Notes under the pieces: generated by a model
Told to the model about the DNA's origin: nothing
The model's input: only the letters and a program-made list of their open reading frames with translations
Database searches by the model: none
In this document: positions 50,701-62,857 of the stretch, piece by piece
Layout: every line of letters starts with the position of its first letter
How positions within the stretch are numbered: position 1 is the stretch's first letter
NCBI GenBank assembly: GCA_019802505.1
Contig: JAFMOC010000009.1
Location: forward strand, 9,857,501 to 9,921,500
Direction of reading: 5' to 3'
From: Corydoras sp. C115
Taxonomy: Eukaryota; Chordata; Actinopteri; Siluriformes; Callichthyidae
DNA length: 64,000 nt
Made by a program: the position numbers and the translations under genes

Positions 50701-53033
50701 TCTGATTAGATTGTTTGTGAACTTTGAGTAAAGATTTAATGACCGATATCATAAAAACCTCTAGCATAAAACTCCATGGATCAGAATAATTGTAAACTGA
50801 TCTATTATGTCTCCATGAGTCTGACATGGTGGAATAGATGGAATAGGTGCACACACTCCATATATATTTTGTGTTATAAACCAGTGTCGGCCATTTCCAG
50901 CTGTGAAAGTAAACAGCTTAGATCCTGATGCAACCCGGTATCTCTTCAAGCCTGAAGCTGGTCAGTCGTTTAATTATGGAAGTGCATTTAGCTGCGTATA
51001 AATAACTGACCCGTCTACATCCTCCAAATTTAGTCATGCCATATCAAAGCCAATTGCTAAGAGCAGTGAAATGCTGCCAGACCTGCAAAGAAGGTTCCTT
51101 TTAGCTTTTCAAAACAACATGGACAAGGAAGCAGTAAAAAGCCATCGACCAAATGAGATGGTGTTTACAAGGGTCATTGTGATGAGAAACCGTTTCACTA
51201 ATGTTGTTCGGGTGAATGTAAGTGTTGCTCAGCAATATACATTAGCATTAATGGATAAAAAAGATTCATGTTAGCGCCATAATTACAACCAGTCCAATAG
51301 CTAATTGTCAAAGGTCTGTAGGCTAAGATGAAAACGCTAACAAAAAGAGCTTATTCTTGCCTTTTCATTAGAAATGGTTTAGTCTGCAAATGGTTCATAT
51401 TTTCCAGCACAGCAGTGAGAATGTTGTTTAGTATCATCAGTAGGGTTGATTCAGAAATTACAGTACATGTTACTTTATATTATCTGCAGTAGCACATGTT
51501 ACCTGACCATTTAATTAAAATATATATTGTTCCAAAAGTTTAATTTCAACAAAACATACAGACATAATATAATTCTAATTGCATTTCCTAATCAGGTAGG
51601 GAGAGAGATTTTCCTCGTTAAAAAGCTAAAATTATTCTTTGTTTGTTCAATTAGAACTTGCCTGTGCTTAGCAAATTTATGAATTTTGTGGCATCTGCTA
51701 AAAAATTCATTTAGCATCTGCTCTAGACTGTACTTTGATCCCTAAGCCTAAGGTGGGTAGTTATGGAGAAGTACCGAAGTGCATCAGTCCATTATAAGCA
51801 TCCTTGAAGACAAATGGCTCTCTGGCATTAGCTGGACACACTAAATGAGATACAAAGTCTCCCTGGTGCTTATGGACTCCTTATGTAAGTGTCCTCCCTC
51901 CCTCTAGCTCCACTTGAACGGTGTACATGTTCAAATCGCTCATCCACTTACTTCCCGACCAATCTTCGAGATTGTATTATGGTGACTTTAACAAACACAA
52001 GCAATGGATCAGAGGAGACATGTACATTCATCAGGGTGGGTCCCAGAGTGACGTCACAGGAGGAGCTCATTTTAGTTTGAGCAATTTGCTCTCTAAAGTA
52101 TGAGCGTACGAGGTGCAATTACTGATCCTTAGGGAGGAATGCTTTGAATAGATCATCAATACTTTGTAGCTCTGGTATAACACTCATGCTGGGCTTATTC
52201 TCTTCTCTGCTTTCTTGTCATTTAAGATGTTTAAGTTCATGTAATGTAAAACTTTCAGCTATTTAAAGTATTTAAATCAAATGTGTTTTTTAAAATATTT
52301 TCATTGACTACATAAACATATAATGTGTAACTTTCTCTATTAGGGGAGTGCAAACCCCCCTAGTTCACCATGAGGGATCTCAGCCCATTCATAGCTTTAA
52401 ACAGTATTACCTATAAAGGCCAGTAAAAGGTGTATAGGAGAATAGGTTTTAGCTGTTGGTTTAATTCTACTTAATACAGTCATCAAATTTTGAATAAATC
52501 TTGTAAATTAAATCTAAAGCAGTATAAATAGTGTTTGATTTTAAATGTAGCCACCCCTAACCCTCCTTTAATAATTAAACTAATAAAGTTAACAGTTAAA
52601 CGTTACAATAATTTTCCAAAGTATGCTGGAGCCCATGTGGCCATGTCCATCATGGTAGCATGACAGTTTTTCAAACCGTACCGCCCCAGGGCTCAATAGT
52701 CATGTACATTCAGCTGTGGTTTCTGCCCCTGGTTATTACTCACCAAGATTTCCCCTGACTTCCTGAATGCACTGAAAAAACACTGTCTTTGAACTGATTA
52801 TCTTTAAATTCTCAGAATGTGGTGAACCATGACCCATCTGTGCATGAAAAGACTAACCCCTAGGTGGATGCCACTTTTTACTGATATCCTGAAGACCTCA
52901 TTTGTTATCAGTTAACTGCCAATTGTGTAACTTTTCCATTTATTTTAAGAGATTCTGTCTGCAGGCATCATTTTTTAATTTGTTTCTACATTTAAGAAAT
53001 GAATTAAAAAATTTGAGTTTTAAGTTAAAATTG
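50701..53033. other. Intron, nothing recognised
   Basis: AT-rich single-copy sequence with no exon or mobile element recognised. Confidence 0.5.
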
Positions 53034-53034
53034 T

Positions 53035-53297
53035 GGGCGGCACGGTGGCTTAGTGGTTAGCACGTTCGCCTCTCAGCGCTAAGGATTCCCGGTTCGAATC
53101 CCCATCTGGGTGGAGTTTCCATGTTCTCCCCGTGTCTGCGTGGGTTTCCTCCGGGTTCGCCGGTTTCCTTCCACAGTATAAAAACATGGATCAAGTTAAT
53201 TGAGTTCTCCAAATTGCCCCATATAGAGTGTGTTTGAGTGAGTGAGTGAGTGTGTGCCCAGTGATGGATTGGCGCCCTGTCCTGGGTGTATCTGCCC
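53035..53297 (+). mobile_element. V-SINE truncated at its 3' end
   Basis: Intact head with perfect box A (53046-53056) and box B (53091-53101), core and spacer present. The sequence stops inside the tail at gtgtatctgccc and runs into unrelated acaaattata. Because LINE-type retroposition starts at the 3' end, the missing 3' part points to a later deletion. Confidence 0.93.
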
Positions 53298-54898
53298 TCA
53301 ACAAATTATAAAAGGTAATGATTTGTATTGTGTAAACCTGATGCATTTCACATTGTTTTCTTCAAGACATTACCTAACTAGATTTCTGAATCCCGCTACA
53401 GCAAGTTCACTTCAGCAGATTTTAAAGTCAACTGACAAGATGAGTCATTTTGTGTATTTGTAAGAGTTAGTGTAAGTAGTTTACTAAAGAAAAAAAACCC
53501 ATTGTGAACCATCGACTGCATTACTCAGCTTGGGGATGCACAGGCAGAGGTGTTTTTTTTTTTTTTTTCTTTTTTCTGTGTGACTCAAACATAATGGGGT
53601 TTTCTTGGCTCTACAGTTTGACCGTTTACTGCAAACATAACAAATAGACTAATGTGCAATAGAGTGTCCAAAAATCTACAAACACATTTCAGCTCTATTA
53701 ATTACTCAATTCTTATATAAATGTAACAGTACCCTCTTTTAAACCATATTAATAGCACATCCAATAGCCATGTGAACGACAGAAGCAGAGCGAGGTACAC
53801 TGAATTGTAAATGTGGTTCTGTAGTGAGGACAGAAATGTCATTTGCCTGTAGAGAGTGCAGAGAGTCTCTGAACTGAAATGCTGACTGAACTGAAATGTG
53901 CTAATCAGTTTGTGCTGCATTTAATTTGATCTTCTTGCTATAGCACTATTGATTTTTTTGTAGTTTGAAGTTTAAATTCTGATTTCAAAAGAATAGGACT
54001 TAAAAAAGGGCAATAAAGTAAGGCAATGTACAAATTACATTATCCATGTATATTTAAATGTTTATAGTAGTGTAAAGTGTGTGTGTGTATATATGTGTAT
54101 ATATATGATAATTACATGTATAATTACATACCACAGAGATATGAAAATCTGGAAATAAAATGAAGGCAAGTTGAAGATGCAGTGGAGATGAATCAGATAG
54201 ACATTGTGAGGCCAGCTGTGAACAGGAGAAAGATTTGGGACTACATAAAACCTCATTACTGTAGTGTCATGGAAATTCTGCACTTTATGCTCCATCTAAC
54301 AGCAGTTTTGCTGGATAAGCACTTGTTCTTATTTGGCACTTTTAAGGCCTGTTTCATTAGCGGAAAAGCCCTTATCAGGAATATGTACTATTAGGACAGG
54401 TAGAACATGTTACCATCAACTTGATTTTTCAAATAATGGAATCTTTAGAAGTAAGTTGGTTTATCTCTAAATCAGATCTTGCTGCAGGCTCTGGTCATGA
54501 AACATTTAAAAACCTGTTTATGAAAGCTAGCTTTTGGCACGTTCCTCAATACAGTGTTTATCTTTTCCCTGGTGTGACATCTGCATAACAATTCTTTTGT
54601 TAATAGGTTTCTTCATTTTTAATTCGATTTATGTCTCGGATGCCACACATTTATCTGAAGAAAATTATCTTACAACAAAGCCTTTAATGAAAGCTGTGTA
54701 AGTATCTCTTGTGCCTCTGTGGGTGTTTGTAGATTGGTCACTGCATCTCAGGTGTGACATTTATTTCATGTCTTGGTGGATTTTGGGGGAAAAAATATGG
54801 TGAATTAACAGTTGCTAAGGCAAAAAAGAATTCCATCACCCAAATAATTAGAATTTTATATAAAGAGATGTTTAAAGAAAAAATAATAGTGCAGTATT
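53298..54898. other. Intron, nothing recognised
   Basis: AT-rich sequence with a T run (53551-53576) and a short GT/TA microsatellite (54077-54107). No exon was recognised. Confidence 0.5.
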
Positions 54899-54910
54899 AA
54901 ATACAGTATT

Positions 54911-55273
54911 TGTCATTCATTTATTATCTTCCGCTTTATCATCTATTAGGGTCGCGGGGGGGGGGTTCACCATGCCCATCCAGGGGAGAAATTTTCAGGC
55001 GCTGGGCAGACACACCCAGGACAGGGTGCCAATTTATCGCTGGGCACACACTCACACACGCAGACACGCACACAAACACACTCTGTATGGGGCAATTTGG
55101 AGAAATCAATTGACTTGATCCATGTTTTTGGACTGTGGGAGGAAACCAGAGAACCTGGAGAAAACCCACGCAGACACGGGGAGAACATGGAAACTCCACC
55201 CAGATAGGGATTCGAACCGGGAATCCCTAGTGCTGAGAGGAGAACATGTTAACCACTAAGCCACCGTGCCGCC
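54911..55273 (-). mobile_element. Full-length V-SINE with 12-bp target-site duplication
   Basis: A complete reverse-complement copy of 363 bp, flanked by AAATACAGTATT at 54899-54910 and 55274-55285. The tRNA-like head at the 55273 end carries a perfect box A (55253-55263) and a perfect box B (55208-55218, GGTTCGAATCC on the minus strand). The core, CA-rich spacer, tail and (ATTC)n-type end are intact. A good candidate for a recent insertion. Confidence 0.95.
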
Positions 55274-55361
55274 AAATACAGTATTCGGATGTGTTTATTA
55301 GAAACATTAATACAATATTCAGCACATGTCTCATGGGTTTCTGTTTTAAACCCACTTAATG

Positions 55362-55450
<89 letters not shown>
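55362..55450. repeat. (AAT)n(ATT)n palindromic microsatellite
   Basis: A run of ATA/AAT triplets to about 55412 followed by TTA/ATT triplets to 55450. The two halves are reverse complements. Confidence 0.97.
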
Positions 55451-57160
55451 GTGGGCAAATGGTGCTTGGCTTCATTGTGAACAAATCATTATTTTTGGTG
55501 CTATTCTCAGACTGCCAAATGATGCTGGGATTGGATTGGAACTAGAAATAAGAGACTTCTGTCTGTTCGGAGGCCTGAAATGCTTCCTGTTTGGTTTTGC
55601 AACATGAACTTTATAGTAATCAGATTTAAAATAGTGTTACTGGATCTGCATTCTTTTTTGAAAGAAATGCGGTCTAACTTGTGGATTGGTAGATGGCAAT
55701 ATACATTCGAAAGCTTAGTTAAAACAGTGGAGATGGATATGTAACAGTGAATGTTAATACATGTTTAATATGTAAAATCCACAGAATACCTGCTTTTCCA
55801 GGTTTTTATGCTTTATATATATTTTACATACCTTTTATTATGTTATTTTTTTATTTTCTAAATAATGTTAACTGAAAATCAAACCTTAATCACAAATATA
55901 ATTACAGCAGTTATCATAGCAATACGTTTTACATTTTACATAAGTTTCTTTGCAATTAACTAGGCTATTAAATACTGTGTGAGTTTCTTGTTGCAGTGTA
56001 CTTACGGTTTTGTTGTTTCTGATTTTCTGTCATTCTTTATATGTTAATAAAATTTAATTGGTACTTCCAAAGTATGCAGAAAAACAAATGGATCACAGTC
56101 TGTAATTGAAGAACTACAAAGTGCATCTCTGTGGTAAGTGGATACAGACATTGAATGTAGAACCAAGTACCTAATGAAGTGGCTAGAAAGTGTATCTCAT
56201 TTAAAAAGCCCTGTACAGGGATAGAACATAAACATCTGTATATACATATACTCACTGAATATGTGCATCAAAACTATTAGATAAGGAAGATTCATGTCCA
56301 TCTTCTTACTTTGAACATTTTTATGAAGGAAAATTTGAACTTAAATGAGAAATCATTAAGCATGTTCATCGAACCACATCAGCACTAACAAAACTGCCCA
56401 TGTTTGATTTTTTTTGTGCCAAATAGCCAAATAATGTTTGTTCATAATGTGCACTCTCAAACTGTTGATAAGCACGAATTACAGATGGCCTGACTGTTGG
56501 GTTTAGGAATTGTCCAACATGTTTTTTTGCGAATAAAGGCCTTTACTCTGTTTTAAATTGTATTAGTGGCTCCAGGATGTTTTCCCTAATTGGATCCTTA
56601 TAATTAGGCCAGAAAAGCTGAACAGCCAGATTGTTTGTTTATACCTTTCCCTGGTATTAGTGACGTGCTGGGAATCCACAATCAGGCTAAGGGTTTACTA
56701 GTATCTTGTTGAAGCCTTAATTAGTCACACAGTTTAACATATGTGTCAGTAATAGCTTAACCCAATTACTGCATATAGAAATAACTTTCCTTATTAAAGT
56801 AGCTGAATCATGCTTGTGTACACCTTTTTGAGGACATGCAATGGGCACTTGGAAAGCAGAAAAATCAGACGATTCCATAACTTTAAGGGCTTGAAAGAGG
56901 TAACCTGAGTGTCCTTGGTGCTTTTTGAGCTGCCAAGCTTCTGTCAACATTCGTTGGCTCCCAATAGGCTCCCAAGAGTGAGAAAATGTGAAGTTATTTA
57001 CAGTTAAAACAAAAAACAAGAACTAAAAGAAGAAACATTTTGAAACACTGCAACTCCATTAGAGCTAAGAATGAAGTGAATAAGTCGGTACAAAAAATAA
57101 GCACTCAGCATTTCATTTCAGTTTCAGTTACCTAATACAAAAGGGTGAATGTTATCACAG
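55451..57160. other. Intron with one repeat fragment
   Basis: AT-rich single-copy sequence except for the repeat fragment at 56080-56200. No exon was recognised. Confidence 0.5.
56080..56200 (+). repeat. Dispersed teleost repeat fragment
   Basis: Motifs gcagaaaaacaaatggatca, cagtctgtaattgaagaac and tacaaagtgcatctctg followed by gtaagtgga match the 3' half of the repeat family at 46973. Confidence 0.55.
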
Positions 57161-57162
57161 GT

Positions 57163-57311
57163 GTATATATATATATATATTGCCCAGCGATGGATTGGCG
57201 CCCTGTCCTGGGTCTATCTGCCCAGCGCCCGAGATGTTCTCCCCGGGATGGGCATGGGGAACCCCACCGCGACCCTAATAGAGGATAAAGCGGGAGATAA
57301 TGAATGAATGA
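57163..57311 (+). mobile_element. 5'-truncated V-SINE preceded by (TA)n
   Basis: A (TA)n run at 57163-57180 leads straight into tgcccagcgatggattgg. The tail is complete through ggataaagcgggag and (GAAT)n. It shares ggtctatc and gagatgttc with the LTR-split copy at 8536-9107, and both begin at the same internal position after (TA)n. Confidence 0.9.
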
Positions 57312-58659
57312 ATATGTTACATATTGTATTGAAGAATTAATTTTTCACAGTTACTATAATACTAAAAAAGATATTATATATAAATAATTCATAGTGTTTA
57401 TTTATTAAAAATGATTAAAATAATTCATCGTGTTTTATTTACAGGCATATTTTTCATTCATTTTTTAAAAATCAGCACGACTGTTTTTTTCAAATGGAAA
57501 AGATGTAGGTGTTTATTTGCATGTAGAGCGAGAAAGTGATATCTGATCACGAGTGGCCACTCGAGACTTTCGGAGACACTTTCCGATGCTAGTTGTGTAT
57601 GCACATGCCTAGAGATGACCACTTAGAATTGAATCACCCAGGAAGCAGCTTAATGCCAGGTGTTAATGGGCCATAGTTTTATGCTGATAGTAATTCAGCT
57701 TAAAGTCAGAATTAAAGTGGAAACAACAGACGTGTTCTGATCTCGAACAGTTTGAAGCTTTTATTTAGCATTTAAAAACAACAGCATCATAAATTAGTAT
57801 TTGAGGTTGTTTAATTAAAAACTGATGACCTTTATTGTTTCTTAATATTTTAATTATCTTAATTTACTTTGTAATTATAATCAGGCAGAATTTGAAGAGA
57901 ACAAGTTTAAACATTATTTTCTGACTTTCTAAATCATTCTGCTTGAATGGATCACATTAAAGTATGGATTTGAGGAAAAAGTATGATTCTAATTTTCTGT
58001 CAGTTTTTTGACTGACACTAAAGTTTAAGGTTTCTTTGCAAGCTTGCTGACTACCTGGTGAGATTGTGAGGAGCCCAGCAAGGGTGAGAGACTGTGACAC
58101 TGACAAAACTATCTGAGTGCAGAACCATTCGTCTTTGGCAGCAGTTTAGCATGAGTTATCGCACAGTCCACAAGGCTTCAGTGAACCTTATCACCACAGA
58201 AACCTCTCAATAACTTATTCATGATGCACAAGGCAATTGCCAGTGCTGCTGTTTCACTTGGCAAAGTAGTTGACAATGACAAAACATTCTGGGGCATTTG
58301 ACTTCGTTGTAGTCACAATGCTCTGGATGGCGCTGAATATCCATCTTCAAGAAAACACAAGGTGTTGATAGAAATGAGTGTGTCATTTACTAATTTATCA
58401 CGTAGATGGTCATCATTCTGGTAACTTTGCAATATGAGAACATTAGGCACTGATTCTAAATTCCAAAAAATACTATAACTGATAGCACACTCAAATATTA
58501 AATATATATATATATATATTGGTTAAAAGATTCATATACAATTACAAATATATCTATTTTTATTAAGTATACGGTGCAGTAGATTGTGCTGTAGCAAAGC
58601 TAATTTTTAATGTATTTTTAAAAAATATGATAAAAATGGGCTTATAATTTATGCGGATG

Positions 58660-58835
58660 GAGAACATTCTGTGAAAGTGCATCTACTATAAATAGTACAA
58701 TTATTAGGATGCCTTCAGGTGTTCCAAAACATTCTTTCTTCTGTTTTTTTTTTTTTTTGTTTTTTTTTAAAGAAGCTGATAAAATTGACAATAACTGTGA
58801 AAACAAGGAGGTGATTTCAACCTGACTGATCAATG
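58660..58835 (+). repeat. Dispersed teleost repeat fragment
   Basis: The string agctgataaaattgacaata and the following aacaaggaggtgatttcaa plus ctgactgatca match the 3' end of the repeat family also seen at 22935, 46973 and 56080. A T-rich insertion interrupts it at 58745-58770. Confidence 0.55.
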
Positions 58836-59751
58836 AAAGTCATTTATGATGAATAGGGAAAAGCCCAAATCTTACATGTAAAGCTTGTTTCATGAAGTAC
58901 CAACTAATTTAAAGCTATACTTGGCTGTCAAGTTGTCAAACAACCTGAAACAACTGACACTTTATCATGGTTTCATTTTGCAATTTTTTTTTGGTGTGTG
59001 TGGGTGAGGTCTATGCCTATGACACGACACAAACGCTTCTGACACCCCTTTCAAGTAGTACTATTAATTCAGCACTCATGATGCTTTAAGAAATTCTGTG
59101 AGCAGAGTGACATGAAATAATCCGATGTCTGTAAAGAATCTCTCAGTTTTGACAGCGTGATTTCAAAGTTGACATGGGAAGTCCTCAAGCAATAAAACCT
59201 GTTCTCAATTTCTCCCGATTTTTTAAATTAAATCAGTTTAAATATAATTTTGTAAGTGCTCATTTGATTTATACCTAAGTATTATGTTTGCAAGTACAAA
59301 ACAATGTACAGTATGTCTCATAGTATAAAGATTTTTTACTTTTAAAATATTTTGCACATGTTTATTGTTACAATATTATAGAATATATGGTTGTGGTCGG
59401 ACCAAGTCAGACCAAAAAGCCAATAAAATATATAATGTTACTCCTTTTCTTTGGAAAGGTCCTGGCTGAGTATGAGAAATAGGCTGAGAAGAAGAAAAAG
59501 GCTGCACCAGCTGTGTGCCCCAAACTCATTTAGTTTCTTGACTGGGATAGTTTCTCACAGAATTGTCATTCTTCCTCTAGCCTTGCAGGACACAACCCCA
59601 AGAGATGTTTCTTGATCATTAACAGCCTCCTTCTGGTCTCCCTCCCTCCCTCCTTCCCAGTGGCTTAGCCAAATATGGTGATGAATTTTGACAGAGGAGC
59701 CTTGCTGATAGCATTGCACTGTGTTAGCTTTTAAGCATTTAATTTAATTGC

Positions 59752-59935
59752 ATTCAAATCAAGTTTATTTATAGAGAGCTTTTATACATTAGAACATTGT
59801 CTTAAAGTAGTATAATAGAACGAAGGACGAAACACCCAAAGAGCAAACTGAGAATGCAGCAACAAGAAAGAACCCACAGATTTACGAGTAGATCTTGAGG
59901 GACTCTCCTTCCAGGCAGCCTGGTGATGTTAACCA
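59752..59935 (+). repeat. Dispersed fish repeat, decayed copy
   Basis: Contains caaatcaagtttatttatag, gagcttttatacat, aacattgtcttaaag and gcaacaagaaagaac, paralleling the copy at 30160-30370. Confidence 0.5.
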
Positions 59936-62564
59936 ATAAACATCACTGAAAATAAATTATATATAATACTTTAATTCAACAGATATTAAACCTATTAAAG
60001 TTTAATAAATGAATAGAAGTGATTGAGTTTAGTCATTAAATAAGTAAAAGACTAATGGAAAACAATCCTGAAGGAAGCTTTGATATCATGACTGTAGCAT
60101 CTTAGTCTTAGTAGCATCTAGAAAGTTGCCACATAGGCTGACTTTGTTGATGATGTTTCCTGCAAACGGTTTAAACAATATTGGTTTAAAAAAAAATAAA
60201 TAAATAATATATATATATATATCACCAGGCAGACCACACTGGGCTCTTAAAGGGAACGGCAGGTGACACACTGATTGATTTGATGCATGTGACGCCCAAA
60301 ACACACCCATCTTTTTGTCACAATAACAAGACACACCCTGACAGACTGACATGCCCTAAATCAGGCGGCGAGTTGATGGCTCGCTAAAGTGTTATTTCCT
60401 GGTGGTTAAGGAGTATATAATCCTCCACAGTGTCCTGAAGAGTATGTCAAATGTCGTGGTAATCAAAGCAACAATGTGGATTTGTATTGGGAACACATGC
60501 ACATACATTTAACTTTTATATATTTTGATGTATTTTGATAGGCCAGCTGTGAAGTCTGCAAAATTCCAACAGGACAGTTATGTTAAGAGAACTTGCACTA
60601 AAATAAAGTGTTTTCTTCCATGGCATCTGAGGAGGGGGGTCGGGGATACAGGGGAGCTTCTGCCAGGCAGTCTGTGCTAATGTTATTGCAGTGCATTATT
60701 ATCTTACCATTTTCCCACCAAAAGGACATGATTGCCTCTAGGGTCTTATTGTTTTCTTACTCAGTTGGGCTTGGGCACATTTGCTAATTACTATGTCACA
60801 TTTACATACTGTTTAGCTTAATTACACCAAATAGTCTGGTTCCAAGAAAGAATACAATGTTTGTGGATTTACAGGCTGAAATTAGTGATGTGTAATTAAG
60901 AAAATATTGCATTTTAAAAACAAACCTGGATGAAGTGATTATAGAGCTAAACAAGTGTGCCTAATTAGTTGCACCCAAGGTGTTCATGGTAACATGGTGT
61001 TGTTATGGAAACAGAAGTCTGCTCTGTATCTAGGGAACAGATGACCCTAGTCATGCTCTGGAGGCCACTTTCTTATGCATATTCTTAGCTACAGCAGCAA
61101 TTTGTTGTGCTTTGTGGCATTTATCCTCCACCTCATCAGCATCAGCATCATCAACATCTAACAGGTTGTAGGTCTGGGGAGACAAGTGCTGTGTTTTTGT
61201 TATAATTAGATGAAAGATGATAGTTGTGAAGATCAAAGGTCATGATAATAATATTGCAATGTTGTATGAAAATGAGCTGAAAGACCATCACTTGTTAACA
61301 TGATAGTTACCAGATAGTATGTGGTAGCCTGAGAGGGGCAAACTTTATCACTAACAAGCCCTGCCTCTCCATCTGTTTGCTCTCTCAGCAACGCTACCTC
61401 TAGCCGGGTTTTCATTATACATGAGTTGTCCTATGAAAAAGTCATAAACGGCAGTTCTCTCCGTGTGCCGAACCTGTGCCTCATTGCTTGCTATGTGGAT
61501 TAATTACAGGCAGCTGTCATCTATTTTCCCTGATTAATATTCTAGGCTCCCATTCCAAGAGTGGGTGGTGCGATCTGCTCACGGGTAGAGAAATGTGGAA
61601 ACACTGAGAGTTCAGTACTTCTTGAAGCAATTTAGGAGCTCTTGTTCCATAGCAGATCCAGTTAACAGTCACTGCTTCACAGTGTAGCCTCCAGGGATTT
61701 TTCTTTCACCACAGGGAGCTTGAATTTCATAAATCGTACATGTTTCTTTGATATAGACCAGGATCCTCCTGTTTTTTATTATTTTTCAAATTTATTTTAC
61801 TTGTGCATATTTCCTAAAACAACTTTCATGATTTTGTCTTCATAAACTTGTGTATTGTGCATACCGACCTGTTGTTAATTGGTTAATAAATTAGCGCACT
61901 TAAAATGTTAATGAAAATACATATTTAGTGCATTTTTGATCTGAGTGTATGTATTTGAGTTCATATTTGTGATTAATACACATCAAACTCCAACTGAGTG
62001 TTAAAGTAAAGTGTGGCATCATTTATTTATGATGATAAGAGTTGTTGTTCCTTTCCATTTCCTTGATGTCAACTAAAACCTGGGCCAAATTGGGACAGTT
62101 GGCCATTTTCCAAAACTGTACTTAGAATTTTGGTTACCCCTCCATATTCTAATTGCAGCACGGGATCCAGTCAGGTCACATCCAGTAGCAGTACATTTTG
62201 TTATAGTGCTGAATAAAACATGCTTATGAGAAGTTAAGTTATATATTTTCTGTATTTGTAGTCTGTGAAATTGTTTCATAAAATGTTGACTTTCCGATGC
62301 TACAAAAAGCTCAACATTTACAGACTGTGCACTTTTCTCAGTATCGCAGCTTGTCTGCTTTCTGATATAACAACACAGCTGTTTACTTTCATCAGTGACA
62401 GGGTTAGAAGATTTTACATTCAATGGCTCAATCAGTAGGGAAGCCCATTATTGTGTGACTTAATAAGTAATTTCAATTTTGATAGTCTGTTTATTATACT
62501 TTTTATAAATTAACTTTTCTTCGGAGACTTTAAGATCAGTGGAAAATAATTAGTACTTAAGAAG

Positions 62565-62700
62565 CGGTGGCACTGGGTGCTGTAGGGTTTCGCATGTCTG
62601 CCTTTAAGCGAAAGTTTCCATGTTCTCCCCGTGTCAGTGGGGTTCTTCAGTTTCTTCCCACAGTCCAAAAAATATGGATTCAAGGTGAACTGGCTGCTCT
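62565..62700 (+). mobile_element. Old V-SINE head/core fragment
   Basis: Ordered motifs: gcggtggcactgggtgctg, ttcgcatgtctgccttta, gtttccatgttctccccgtg, cttcccacagtccaaaa and aactggctgctctaaatt. Box B and the tail are missing. It is followed directly by a Tc1-like end. Confidence 0.78.
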
Positions 62701-62857
62701 AAATTACACTTCAAAGTCCTACAGATACACTCCAAAACCTTGTAAAAGGAATTTCCCAAAAAGTGGAAGCTTTTACAGCTGCAAATGGGATGTTATAAAA
62801 GACCCTGTGGGTGTAATATGTCTGTGTTCCAATACTTTTGTCCATATAGCGAGTTAA
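62701..62857 (+). mobile_element. 3' end of a Tc1-like element
   Basis: Motifs acactccaaaaccttgta, tggaagcttttacagctgca, gtgggtgtaatat and ccaatacttttgtccatata match the end of the Tc1-like family of which 7095 carries the transposase piece. No 5' part is present. Confidence 0.65.

Larger units (their letters stand above)
57312..62564. other. Intron, mostly single-copy
   Basis: AT-rich sequence with old repeats at 58660-58835 and 59752-59935, short TA runs near 58502 and 60208, and a T run at 58745-58770. A stretch near 61430-61740 is more balanced in composition. No exon was recognised. Confidence 0.5.

Noticed and set aside
55359..55607. Open frame rich in Ile/Asn/Tyr repeats
   Set aside because: Produced by the AAT/ATT microsatellite.
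62073..62423. 116-codon minus-strand open frame
   Set aside because: No family similarity recognised, no splice or start context, and within chance length for this window.
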